From Mesotaenium endlicherianum (taxonomy: Eukaryota; Streptophyta; Zygnematophyceae; Zygnematales; Mesotaeniaceae), in NCBI GenBank assembly GCA_009602735.1, contig WELA01010062.1, positions 862-64,861 on the forward strand: a stretch of 64,000 nt of DNA, written 5' to 3'. Both the position numbers and the translations under genes were made by a program. The notes below the pieces were generated by a model that worked only from the letters and a program-made list of their open reading frames with translations, ran no database searches and was not told where the DNA came from. Shown here one piece after another: positions 46,190 through 58,194 of the stretch (position 1 is its first letter; each line of letters starts with the position of its first letter).

Positions 46190-47143
46190 GTGTGTTGGGT
46201 CATAGGTAATTTCGTGAGCGACGAGAAGGATTTCAAACACGAACTCCAAGTGTTCTTGGAGCGGAAGGAAGAAGCCGTGCCGTCGGACGGCACCGCATCG
46301 AAGGTATCACAGCAAGCAACTGTGGTTGCAAGAAATTTGGGAGCAAATATTGCCTGGTGGAAACGTTGGTGTACGTCTTCTTTAGTCCTCTCTACTATTA
46401 AGAGTGGCTACAAGTTGGTGTGGGACACGCATACTGCACCTAGGCATCACCAGCGCAACAATAAAGATATGGAGAGACACATACAGTTTGCCCGCGAGTC
46501 AGTGGGGGAGCTAGTAGCCTCTGGGGCTGCCACAGAGTGGACTCTCCTGGGTCTCCCGCACTGCATATGCCCCTTGAACGTTGTCGAGGGCAAGAAGTTA
46601 CGGCTGATTCATGATCTGCGCCACGTAAACAAAGCGTTGAAAAAAGTAAAATTGAAGTATGAGGGGCTGGATAAGTTAGTCGATGTCGTGCACGTAGACA
46701 ACTTCGTGTTTACCATTGACCTCGAATCTGGCTATTATCACGTCAAGATGCACGAAGGTGCACATACGTTCTTGGGGTTCAAGCTGGATAAGAAGATTTA
46801 CACTTTCACATGTCTCCCATTTGGGCTTGCGATTGCACCTTATGTGTTCACACGAGTGGTGAAAGAGCTGGTGGAAATGTGGAGGCAGATGGGGATACGA
46901 GTCATAGCATATCTAGACGATTTTGTGGTGAGCTATCTCAGTGCGAAAGCCCACGCGCGAACAATGCGGCTGGTGTTAGGCGAACTTGCACTAGCAAGAC
47001 TCGTGGTGAACATGCAGAAGGCAGTACTTACGTGTTCAAAAATCACACAATTCTTGGGTGTTGTGGTAGACACTCGTAAACTCTTAGTGCACATTTGCAA
47101 GACGCGCAAGGAAAAGCTCCTGCTAACACTCCTCCACGTTTGA
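46190..47143 (+). pseudogene. Reverse transcriptase region of the DIRS-like element
   Basis: The translated region has the RT fingers-palm order: LRLIHDLRHVNKALKKVK, FVFTIDLESGYYHVKMHE, TCLPFGLAIAPYVFTRVV, and the catalytic box VIAYLDDFVVSY, then a connection segment TQFLGVVVDTRK. YLDDF followed by V/L is typical for DIRS-type RT and differs from the FLDD/FIDD of the chromoviruses here. Chromovirus E is inserted 13 bases after this segment ends. Confidence 0.85.
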
Positions 47144-47156
47144 GCTACGGCCCACA

Positions 47157-47876
47157 TGTAATGAATCAGTATACTGGTTGATATAGAATTCATTTAAATA
47201 ATATAGTTAATAAGTTCAGCCTGCTGAATTCTAGTTAACAATCACTCTGCTGGACTTTATACTTAATATCAGTTTAATGACTTGGCCGGAAGTAGCAGGC
47301 TGAGGTCACCTTAAGTCAGCTTGCTGACACATTCTTTGACAGCCAGCTGACTTCAGTACTCGGTAGCAGCGAACTGCCTCGATATGCATCTAAGTGTGGT
47401 ATGCTGGATGAATGGCCAGATGACATCCCTATGATGGATGGCGATTCGGGATGATGGGAGATGGCGGTGGATTTGGTTAACCGAGGTCCTACCAACGTGG
47501 TTAACTCCCGGGTAGGCGGTGCCATCGCACTGACCGTTGAACAGTAAACTCATTCCATGTACATATGCTAGGCATTGCTCTCGAGTTCGGCATTCGGAAA
47601 CGAGGCCAACTCTCTTGTACAGCTTACTGAGAGAGATCTGAATCCAAGGCGAGAAGCCATTGATACGCACTGTCTTCTAACCTTGCTTATGTATGAGTTT
47701 ATTGATTTGCATTATTGATGCTAGTTTACTCGCATTTGACTTACGAGTATTATTCACTGCTAGTGTGTTGTCCTTTGCCGTTTAACCAGTTGACGAAAAA
47801 TACCATAAACATTACTAGCTGATATAAAGATCTTTATTAATTGTTAATTGCTTATTTGGTAAGTCGATTCATTTCA
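47157..47876 (+). repeat. 5' LTR of copy E
   Basis: 720 bp, from TGTAATGAATCAG to GATTCATTTCA. A primer site TGGTATCGAAGC follows at 47878-47889, one base away from the version in B and C. Confidence 0.95.
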
Positions 47877-47910
47877 GTGGTATCGAAGCAGTTATCACAA
47901 TCTTCTTTGT

Positions 47911-49389
47911 ATGGTAAGGACAAGGTCTCAAACTAGCAACTCCCGAGACATGGAGAACCAGGATAACGAGAATGTCAAAAACCAGGCGGAAAGCCATGTA
48001 GCGGGAAACCGTACCTATTCTGAAGCAGTAGCAGATACTGCAGCTAGGGAGGCTGCGGACGAGGCAGCTGCTATTGCCGCAGTCGCAGCACAGCAAGCTG
48101 AGGAGGAGAGAGCCAGGCTAGAAGCTGAACAAGTAGCAAAGGTCGCTGAAGATACAGAAAGGAGAGAAGGACAGCCAGCTGATGAGCGCAGTGTTGAAGA
48201 ACTTATGGCATCAAGGGCCAATGTTCTGAACCCACCTCCTGCTGTACAACTCAATGTACCCCTAGGTTAAATACGTGACCGGCTGAATGCGGCAGGAATT
48301 GCTGCTGCACGAGCAAGAGGGACTGTTGAGGACACTACTCAGCGAATAGATGCCAATGCTGCTGATGCATTTGCTAGACTACCACCCCAAAGTGTAGACT
48401 TGGGAGCATTGTTCGTTCAGATGCAGTCGCGAATGGCGACCATGTATCAGTCCCAACAGGAGGACAAAAGAATCATAATGTCCCTACTGCGGGACAGAGA
48501 CCAACTGGGGTCTCAAACCACTAGTGGTGGTGGCCGAGGGCCTAGTAAGCCCAAGCCGAAACCTCCCCAAGAATATGATCCTGAGGAAAACAGAAAATAT
48601 TACCTGATCAAGTTTCTCGCGGATGTTGAGCAGTGGCTGGAGAACTACCCAGAACTGCAAGATTACGAGAAGGTCAGGCACACCGGTGCGCTACTGAAAG
48701 GCAGTGCCGCAGACTGGTGGCTTTACTGGAAGGAAGAGCGTAAGGCTCGGCAACTCGGTGACCCTACGTGGGTAGAGTTTGTCGAGAAGTTGCATGAGAA
48801 GTTTGATGTCATCAACCAGCAGGAGAAAGCTATCTATGCGATGATCTCCCTGACACTGAAGCAGACCACTTCAGTTGCTGAGTTTGCTCAAAAGTTCCAA
48901 GAGAACATGATGAAGCAGCCAGATTTGCCAGAACGGTATAGGATAGCATACTTCAGGTATGGCTTGAAATCCGAGGTCTCTGGTCATTTTGCTGAGAAAA
49001 AGTATGAGAAACTGGCTGACTTGATCCAGGATGCTGACGCCTGGGATCAGCAGCAGTTCAATCACAAGCGCCAGAGTAACGCTTTGGTGTCTAAGATTGT
49101 CAAAAAGCCCCACGGTTCCTACAATGCAGTTGAAGGAGACCAGGCTGAGGATAATCAGGGTGATGAATATGAGTATGAGTACAATGCTATTCAGTCTAGA
49201 GGTAGAGGTGGTCCCTCTCGAGGTGGCTATGGAAGGGGTGGTGGTAGGACTAAGCCGAGACCAGCCTCAGCAAAATCTACTTGCTACCATTGTCAGCAGA
49301 AAGGCCACTACAGAGAACAGTGTCCGGTCAAGCACCTGCCTAAGGTCGAGAGAAAAGACCAGCCTTTAAAAGACAGCAACAGTCAGTAA
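47911..49389 (+). pseudogene. gag of copy E
   Basis: It corresponds to the Gag of D from [14 protein letters not shown] to the knuckle [14 protein letters not shown], with nearly the same core sequence. It is broken. Confidence 0.88.
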
Positions 49390-49457
49390 TCCAGTCTACT
49401 GACTGTGAGGATGCTAGAGATAGTGAGTCGTCACTAGCTGCCCTCGTAGCAGGTATT

Positions 49458-52400
49458 ATGGGTCCTGCTGAACTGGATTCACTATGCATGCCTGACAAAC
49501 AGATAAAGGAGACCATCAGTAATATAGACGTCCAGAGAGTGCACACTCTGGATGCTCTTGTTCCACCTGATGTCCAACATTTCTTTGCTACGTCAGGAGA
49601 ACAATGCGAAAGTCAGGAAAAGACAGTCCCCCCTATCCTACTGCATTGCATGATTGCAGGTAGGAAGGTGAGGGCATTTGTTGACGGAGGGGCGTCACAT
49701 ACTTTTATTCACAAGGACTTAGTTAAGCGGCTAAGGCTGCCTACTGTCACCCAAGGGAATAGAAAAATATTCCTTGGAGATGCCTCAAGTATCCCGGGAG
49801 GAGTTATAACCAAGCCTATTGAGGTCCAGTTAGGTTCTGGCATTGCAGTTCTAACTGAAACGCTTACATTTGAGGTACTCAACACTGGCTTTTATGATCT
49901 CGTGCTAGGCAGGTCCTGGCTTAACAGACATCAAGCTGAAGTGTGTTGGAGCAAAGGTACAGTAAAAGTGAGAGGATCCAGTGATGGGCAGACTGACTTG
50001 GGACCCACCAGTGCTCTTCCTCTTGTCCTGTGTGGATGGCAAATGAAGGAAAAGAAGAGGCTTCCAGAAGGATGCAAGTTGCTGAATGCAATGGAGTTCG
50101 TCAAAAGCTGGAACCAGAAGGAGGACAGAATGTTCTGTCTGCTGCTAAGAGAGGTACCTCCTCAACCTGAAGAAGTGGTTGAGAAAAAGGTAAGCCCTCC
50201 GGAGCACCCTACTGCTGCAAAAATTGTTGCTCAGTACACGGATGTATTTAATATGCCTCCAGGACTACCCCCTAAGAGGGAAGTAGATCATAGGATTGAT
50301 CTATTACCTGGGAGTCAGCCACCTTGGCAACGCACGTATGGCTTGTCTTATGTGGAGAGCGAGGAGTTGAAAACACAGATTGCAGAGCTTGAGGAAAATG
50401 GTTGTATTACCCCCAGTAAATCACCGTACGGCGCACCCATCCTATTTGTTAAGAAAAAGGATGGCGGTATGCTGATGTGTGTGGATTACAAAGCCCTGAA
50501 CAGAATTACAGTAAAGAACAAGTATGCTTTACCCAGAATCGAGGACTCGCTTGATACCCTGTCTGGCGCTAAGGTGTTCAGTAAGATAGATCTCAAGAGT
50601 GGTTATCATCAAATCAGAATTGCTGAGGGGGATGAACACAAGACTGCTTTCCGCACACGTTATGGACACTATGAGTTCAACGTGATGCCATTTGGACTGA
50701 CTAATGCTCCTGCCTGCTTCATGTGTGCTATGAATGACATTTTCAGACCTTATTTGGATAAGTTTGTGCAAGTTTTCCTCGATGATATTTTGATTTTCTC
50801 TAAAGATGAGGCTCAGCACGCTGAACACTTAAAGACAGTCCTGGACACTCTGAGAACAAATCACTTATATGCTAAAATGAGCAAGTGTGATTTCTTTAAA
50901 GACAGTATTCTTAGGCCACATCGTAAGTAAAAAGGGCATCAGCGTGGATCCTAAGAAAGTACAGACCATAAGGGACTGGCCAGTACCACAGTCTGTCTCT
51001 GAAGTTAGATCCTTCCTCGGGTTGGCTAACTACTATAGGAGATTTATTGAGAATTATTCCACAAAGGCCAGTAAACTGACTGACCTTACTAAGAAAGACA
51101 TCGGGTATGTGTGGGGGGAAGAGCAGCAGGCTGCCTTCCAGACCCTTAAAGATGCCCTNGGGCTGCCTTCCAAACCCTTAAAGATACCCTTTGTTCTGCC
51201 CCAGTGCTAGCCGTGTATGACCCCAGCAAACCGGTGCAGGTGGTTACTGATGCCTCTGATTTTGCCATGGGTGCTATTTTGTTGCAGCCTGCTGACAAAA
51301 CCACAAAGGATGGTAAGGTACGGCAGGAGTGGCATCCTGTGTTGTATGAGTCTATGAAATTTAATCCAGCGGAGATTAATTACTCAGTGCATGATAAAGA
51401 GCTGCTAGCTATCATTCATGTACTCAAACAGTGGAGAGCATACTTACATGGTAAAGCTTTTAAGGTGATTACGGATCATCTAGCTCTGACCCACTTTCTG
51501 AAGAAGTCCAAATTGTCGAGGAGGGAGAACCGCTGGAGCCAGATGCTGGAGCAGTTCCAAGTCCAGATCGACTACAAACCAGGGAAGTTGAATCCCGCTG
51601 ATGCACTCTCTAGAAGACCTGACTTGCAAGAAAGGAACTTTAGTCAGCATACCGTAGATAAAGTCCTGTGTGCACTCACTTCACTAAAGGTGAAAAAGTC
51701 CTTCCTTGAACAACTTAGGAAAGCCTACCTTTCTGACCCAACATTTGAGCCCAGCCCCACTACTAGTATGTGTCGTGCTACCGCACTCGAGTATAAGCTC
51801 AAGGGAGGGGTCTGGGTGACTGAAACCACTTCCGGCAGGCTGAAGGTGGTCATTCCTAATAACTTGGAAATAAGGTCTCGCTTACTGAGTCAAGCTCATG
51901 ACAGTCTCCTGGGTGGACATTTGGGGCAGGCCAAAACTGTTGGCAAACTGGCAAAACATTATCATTGGGAGGGGTTACCCCGGGAGGTCTTGAAATATGT
52001 CAAGTCCTGTGACCAGTGTCAGAGAAATAAGTCTCGGCACACACCACCCGGAGGTCTCTTGCAACCGCTGCCCATCCCAGCTGGACGCTGGGAAACTATA
52101 TCCATGGACTGGGTGGTCTCACTACCACGAACTGCCAACGGGCATGATTCAATACTGGTAGTCGTGGATAAACTGACAAAAATGGTCATTTTTATCCCCA
52201 CAACTGTCAAAGTAACTGCACTCGAAACAGCGAGACAGTTTTACAACCATGTAGCATGCCAACATGGGCTACCTTCTAATATCAGCTCAGACAGAGACTC
52301 AAAATTCACCGTCAAGTTCTGGAGAGCTTTAATGGGGTTAATGGGAGTCAAACAGCTGCTCAACACAGCAAACCACCCTCAGACTGATGGGCAGACTGAA

Positions 52401-53140
52401 AGAACTAACCGAGTTCTGCAGGAGGTGCTGAGAGCATATATTAACCAAAAACAAGATAATTGGGATGACCTGTTGCCTCAAATTCAGTTTGCGGTCAACA
52501 GTGCGGTGCACGCGTCAACGGGCAAGACTCCTTTTGAACTCAGCCTGGGTAGAGTCCCTAAGTCTCCTTTAGATGTAGTGGGGGAGTCTTTAACTTACCC
52601 GGAAGGGATTGACAACCCGGTCTCCCTCTAGTTAACTCAGGAGTTTGCTGACACACTGTCAGAATTCCAACAAAACCTGCACAAAGCCCAAGAAAACCAA
52701 CAAAAATACGCTAATCAACACCGTCGGGAGCTGACATTTTCTAAGGGCGATTTAGTCAAACTGCATTCTCAGCACCTGTACCTCCCTGGTGTGGTCAAGA
52801 AAAAGCTTGGCCCTGTCTGGGTCGGTCCATATTCGGTGGTGCGTCGTGTCGGTCAGAATGCTTACAAACTGAACATGTCAGCTGAATACAAGGGTCACCC
52901 GGTCTTTAATGTCTCCTTCCTGGAACCATACATCAAAGGTGATACACTGTTCACAGGTCGGTTGCCTGTCCAACCGGGACCGGTCCCCGCTGTCCGGGAC
53001 GGTGAACCTGAGGAATATGAGGTCGATGAGATTCTAGACGCTCGCTCGGTCCGTCGATCGTCTAAATATGTCATGAAGTACCTCATCCGATGGAAGGGTT
53101 ACGATGCCTCTGGGGACACTTGGGAATTTAGGACCATTTA
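49458..53140 (+). pseudogene. pol of copy E
   Basis: The same domain order as D is seen: protease region ([10 protein letters not shown]), RT ([10 protein letters not shown]), RNase H ([14 protein letters not shown]), integrase ([22 protein letters not shown]) and chromodomain ([17 protein letters not shown]). The region is broken in several places and holds an unresolved base at 51160. Confidence 0.88.
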
Positions 53141-53416
53141 ACCAATGCCAAAGGGGCGTTGAAACGGTTCCACCTTCGGGCGGCTGGGGCACCTCCCTAA
53201 CAGTCATTTCAGTTGACACGGGAAGGTGACAGGAGGTCCTGTCTCCATATAAGTTGGAGGGGGATGTGACAGTTAGTGACAGTTGTGACAGGCAGCCGAC
53301 CTTTAAAATTAAGTTGGAGGGAGTGGTATTCTCTGATCACCATATTACACACTCAACCTGCGAATTAAGTTGGAAGGAGTGGTATTCTCTGATCACCATA
53401 TTACACCCTCACAAGA

Positions 53417-54190
53417 TTGGATGGAGTCAGAGACTGCATGAGCCAAGAGATGCAGGGTGACAGAAGCAGGGCCCGAGAGTCATTTTCCAAAGGGAAGCAC
53501 GCTTATGCCAAATGGGCAAGTAAGCAGGGGGAAAAGGACCTCTATGCGGTCCGGACTCAGCAGCCCCCACCAGCACCCAAAAGGGGAAGGTCAGTAGGAT
53601 ATTCTTTTTCTCGGGAAGAGCTGGAGCAGCGGACAGAGGAGACCCCAGAGTCTCAGAGGAACCCGGGGACGGCGAGGAGGAGGAGTCGGAGGAAGACGAG
53701 GAGGAAGGCGAGGAGGAGGACACTAGCCCCGTCGTGATCCTGACACCTGCCACATCCCCTGTAAGGGAGAAGACGGGGTGGGCCCCACAGCAACTCGCTC
53801 AAGAGGAGGATATCACTTGGCTGGGGACTGCCAGAGGACAGAGCCCATCTCCAGGCAAGGAAACTCAGTCAGACAGGGCAGACAGGAGGGCTGCTCGGGA
53901 GATAGCCAGAGGCCTGCCAGCATTTCCCTCGCAGAGAGGGCATGTACCCTTGGCTCATGTCATGCAACATCCTTCTGGAATGCCGGTATACGTACCTGTC
54001 AGTTTGAGGGCTGCCCAGGAGAAGGCTGCCTCCCTTCAATTTTAGACTGTGCAGGAGGAAACAGCCCAGTTACTGCGTTCTCCGCCGGGTCCTTACACGA
54101 AACCTCCTTCTCTGACAGGCTTCAGAAGACCCCAAGACAGGAGAAGGTCTGGCTCCCCTGAGTATAGGGCCTCAGGGACATCTCCCTCCT
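53417..54190 (+). pseudogene. ORF3 remnant of copy E
   Basis: It matches the C-terminal part of the ORF3 of copy A closely, including KGKHAYAKWASKQGEKDL, the acidic run and the Ser/Pro/Arg-rich end. Only the C-terminal portion is represented and it is broken. Confidence 0.8.
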
Positions 54191-54277
54191 AAGGGCAGCA
54201 GGCTGGGGATAAGAGGGACAGCACGCTGTTATTAGTGTTAGTGTTGTCGAGGCGACAACATGATAAGTTGGAGGGAC

Positions 54278-54998
54278 TGTAATGAATCAGTATATTGATT
54301 GATATAATATTCATTTAAATAATATAGTTAAATAAGTTCAGCCTGTTGAATTCTAGTTAACAATCAATCTGCTGGACTTTATACTAATTATCAGTTTAAT
54401 GACTTGGCCGGAAGTAGCAGGCTGAGGTCACCTTAAGTCAGCTTGCTGACACATTCTTTGACAGTTAGCTGACTTCCGTACTCGGTAGCAGCGAACTGCC
54501 TCGATATGCATCTAAGTGTGGTATGCTAGATGAATGGCCAGATGACATCCCTATGATGGATGACGATTCGGGATGATGGGAGATGGCGGTGGATTTGGTT
54601 AACCGAGGTCCTACCAACGTGGTTAACTCCCGGGTAGGCGGTGCCATCGCACTGACCGTTGAACAGTAAACTCATTCCATGTACATATGCTAGGCATTGC
54701 TCTCGAGTTCGGCATTCGGAAACGAGGCCAACTCTCTTGTACAGCTTACTGAGAGAGATCTGAATCCAAGGCGAGAAGCCATTGATACGCACTGTCTTCT
54801 AACCTTGCTTATGTATGAGTTTATTGATTTGCATTATTGATGCTAGTTTACTCGCATTTGGCTTACGAGTTTCATTCACTGCTAGTGTGTTGTCCTTTGC
54901 CGTTTAACCACTTAACGGAAAATACCATAAAGATTACTTGCTGATATGAAGATCTTTATTAATTGTTAATCGCTTATTTGGTAAGTCGATTCATTTCA
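54278..54998 (+). repeat. 3' LTR of copy E
   Basis: 721 bp, preceded by the purine tract AAGTTGGAGGGAC and followed by the target duplication CCACA. Confidence 0.95.
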
Positions 54999-55003
54999 CC
55001 ACA

Positions 55004-55756
55004 GGACCAGTAGCGTGCACATTAGAACAATAGCATCATTAGCAGGCCAGCCTATTTCCATGAAGGTGGCTTTTGGGGGCATCGTGGGCATGTACACACG
55101 CCATCTGTACACTGTTATCAAGCAGGGGTTTACCTGGGATGACATGGTCCCCATGATGGAAGGGCTGCTCCACAAGCTTGCTTTTTGAATGGAGCACTTT
55201 GATTATTTCAATGGTGCTCCCATTCAGGCCACCATGGCTCCGGATTTTCGTCTAAGGCAGATTGTGCAGATGCTTGTGCTCAAGTGATTGGTATTAGTCT
55301 CAGACACCAGCTCAACTTGTTCAGAGAGTGGATTCCTAGGGAATTCAATGCAGTGGCAGATGAAATCTCCAAGCGGAAAGACTTGGACGATTTTTCCTCC
55401 GACTGGAGGCCTTTCAGAGACTAGGAGCAGAGTGGGGGCCGCACTCGGTCGATTGATTTGCCACAGCAAGCAACACGCGCCTGCCGAGGTTCAACTCTAG
55501 GTGGCTAGAGGTGGGCGCTGAGGCCATAAATAACCTCACCGAGCAGTGGGCAGGTGAAAACAACTATTGTTTTCCACCACCTCAGATGGTCGCTTCGGTA
55601 GTCAACCATGTGCTGCGATGCAAGGCCAAATGCACGCTAGTGATACTCCAGTGGCAGTCAGCCAGCTGGTGGCCGCGGTTGCTAGATAGCGATGCGGAGT
55701 GGATGAGGTGTTAAGCGGAAGATTGACTTTTTGAAACTATGGCCTGACAAGCCTTG
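55004..55756 (+). pseudogene. RNase H and downstream part of DIRS-like pol
   Basis: Recognisable stretches are LAGQPISMKVAFGGIVGMYT, which follows the RT in DIRS elements, and FREWIPREFNAVADEISKRK with DDFSSDW, the end of the RNase H domain. A following frame (NNLTEQWAGENNYCFPPPQM, LVILQWQSASWWPRLLD) resembles the segment that links RNase H to later parts in DIRS-type elements. The region is broken. Confidence 0.7.
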
Positions 55757-57017
55757 TGTAATGAATCAATTCATTATTTATTTAATCAATTGCATGTAAA
55801 ATACAATACTAAATAAGTATTATGTGAATATGCCCACATGTGCGAGTTCATCTAAATGAATGTATGTCGATATAATGCGAGTTTACTTACTTTGTCAAAA
55901 ACTTCAGCAAGATGACGTTTGTATCATAGTGTAGTTCGTTGACTTTGATGAAAAGGGCAGCAGGATGACTTTTGTATCATAGTATAGTTCGCTGAGATTT
56001 ATGAATCAGTTATATATAGGATATAATATAAGTAGATTGACATATAGTAAGCTCGCTTCATATTAATCAATATACATAGCTTCAATAAGCTGAGGATAGA
56101 TAATTTCATTTAGATTATTATTTGTAGATGGGCACATGTGACCGTAGTATACTGAAAGTGGGGAGGTCGACTGAGACTCGGTAAACCGATGTCCTACCAA
56201 TGTGGTTAACTCCTGGGTAGGCGGAGCTGTCGTCAGTCAACTGAACAGTTAGAACTTCAGTCAACCGACCAATTAATATGGTCGTTAGACCTAGATCCGT
56301 GGGTCCCAACTTAACGGGTTTCCCATGAAACGACGCACCTTGCGCCGTGGTCAACCAGGTGGTCACTAGGTACATAGCAGGCTGGGATCTCGTGGTCCCT
56401 CATTCTGGACAGTAGGCTTTACAGTCTGATTTCTACTTGCAAGTGATGTGTGCACTTTTTGGGTTCGTTCTAATGACCAGCCTTTACGAAAATTGACATG
56501 GCTGCTTCGTCTGCGCTCCAAATGGAGCGAACTAGAACTTTTCGGAAAGGTCTCGTCAAGATGCATTCGTTGCCGTTAAGTTTGCTCAATTTGGAGTAGT
56601 ATTAACAAAGTTACGCCCTCTGACATTTCGGGGTCACACAGCGGACAGATTCCATGGTTTTGGCACCTAAGTCAGTGGGATGTGTTTGAGCTACTTTATG
56701 GTCATCTAAATGAGAGCGCCTTTGCTATTCAGTCCCCTGATGTTGTGTATGTGCTTACACATGCTTGTATGCCTGGTAGGCAAGAGGTCATGAGTTTCTA
56801 AAGGAGAAGCTCTAGTCCTCAAGCTCGCCTCTTTCTCGTGCCTTGCATTCGCGTGCAACTATGGCACACTACGATAAGTAAGTCAAAGGTTATAGATGAG
56901 TAAACGGAATTCATTATAAGGGCGAACATCGCTCCCTGATTTCACACGCTCCCACCTATCTTTGATCTTGTATATTTAAATGAAATATATAATCTTGAAT
57001 AAGCAAGATTCATTTCA
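55757..57017 (+). repeat. 1.26-kb solo LTR, distant relative of the 720-bp LTR family
   Basis: It starts TGTAATGAATCA and ends GATTCATTTCA like the 720-bp LTRs and shares the block CCTACCAATGTGGTTAACTC with them, but most of its sequence is different and it is longer. A perfect target duplication CCTTG flanks it (55752-55756 and 57018-57022). No internal sequence remains. It is inserted between the RNase H and recombinase regions of the DIRS-like element. Confidence 0.88.
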
Positions 57018-57214
57018 CCTTGGAAGCCACGAGCGTGGACGTTTTGCTCCACATTATCGCGCCTACCAGTCTGCGTACCTACAACACTTACTGGATGCGT
57101 TTTCAGCGGTGGTGCGAAATGCATCAGTTGCAAGATCTTTTGGCGTCAGACGAGGTGGTCAGGCTCTATTGCTAGTATCTCATCTAGGAGCGTGTCACAT
57201 GGTCTAAATACCAT

Positions 57215-58009
57215 TTGTCATCAACCGTACTTATTTGCGTGCATCGCTTAGCGGAGCTACCTAGCCCCACATTGCACGACAAAATCAGTACCCTTAGAAA
57301 AGCAGCGCAAAGATTGTTGCCCAGACCCAAGCACACCATGATGCCGATTGCACCCTCCACCCTCACTGCGATTTTTGAAAAGCACGAAGGGCCAGGTGCC
57401 ACCGCTGCATCGCTCATGAAGGTGACTGCAATGATGCTCATGTATAGTGCTTGTCTGCGATACTCAGATCTGGCCAAAACCAGGATCTCGACATCACGGG
57501 TGGTCCAAACATCACAGTCATTTACTTGCACCTCCTGTCCTCTAAGACAGACCAGATTGGTGAGGACGTATGGGGTGCCCTTCACGCAAGCAACTCTAAG
57601 TGGTGCCCGGTAAAAATGTTGTGTAGGTTAGTGGCGGAGATACCAGAGTATGCTCTCTGGGCCTTTAATTCGGCATATACAGGCATTTGGCAGACCTTCT
57701 CTTTAGCCAGCCTCACACGCCATTGTGAATAAGTGGAGCAAGGAACTTATCGCATCGGTAGGCCTTACAGAGAACATGGGTACGCACTCATTGCGAAAGG
57801 GAGCCGCCACAGCAGCCGCCAACTTGGGCGTCCCAGATGCTGTAGTCCAAACTATGGGCAGATGGAAATCGACTCGAGGAAAAGAGCCATACGCGCTTCA
57901 CCTGCAACAGTCACTGGCATCTGCTGCCTGGGCCATAGCCATCCGTGACGATGCTAGCGATGCCCCCTATAGCCAAGAGCAAATTCTAGCAGCTTTTGAA
58001 CGCAAGTAA
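57215..58009 (+). pseudogene. Tyrosine recombinase of the DIRS-like element
   Basis: This is the enzyme that DIRS elements use in place of an integrase to insert a circular DNA copy. The catalytic pattern is visible: first Arg in YSACLRYSDLAKT, then HSLRKGAATAAANLG (H-x-x-R), GRWKS, and a likely nucleophile Tyr in KEPYALHLQQS. The fold continues to a stop at 58007-58009. The region is broken. The gene lies just upstream of B1, its usual place. Confidence 0.83.
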
Positions 58010-58113
58010 CATTACAATGTAGTACGACCCGTAGGAGCCGCTAGCTAGATGAGAGCCAACTTCTACGCTAACCACTAGACTAGCCTAGAAGTACCTTGTA
58101 TGCTATTAACATT

Positions 58114-58194
58114 GCATACTACTACTCCTACTATTCTTTCTAAAATCACCGTTCTTTCTTTCGAAATCAGGCAATTTGAACACAAATTGTCGAA
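58114..58194 (+). repeat. Direct repeat B1 of the DIRS-like element
   Basis: About 80 bp match B2 at 59784-59862: GCATACTACTACTCCTACT, then a T/C-rich part, then the small palindrome CAATTTGAACACAAATTG. Confidence 0.82.

Larger units (their letters stand above)
47157..54998 (+). mobile_element. Chromovirus copy E (Ty3/gypsy, three-ORF family)
   Basis: 7842 bp with LTRs at 47157-47876 and 54278-54998 and a perfect target duplication CCACA (47152-47156 and 54999-55003). It contains primer site, gag, pol and ORF3 remnants. LTRs are about 97% identical by eye. It is inserted in the pol region of the DIRS-like element. A fossil with several breaks. Its gag and pol are nearly identical to those of D, while its ORF3 resembles that of A. 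Confidence 0.95.

Noticed and set aside
45466-46209. Separate host gene between D and the RT region
   Set aside because: Frames overlap without domains and the segment sits inside the DIRS-like element between its Gag knuckle and RT.
46190-47143. Part of chromovirus E or D pol
   Set aside because: The YLDDF box and flanking blocks differ from the FLDD/FIDD type of both chromoviruses, and the segment lies outside their LTRs.
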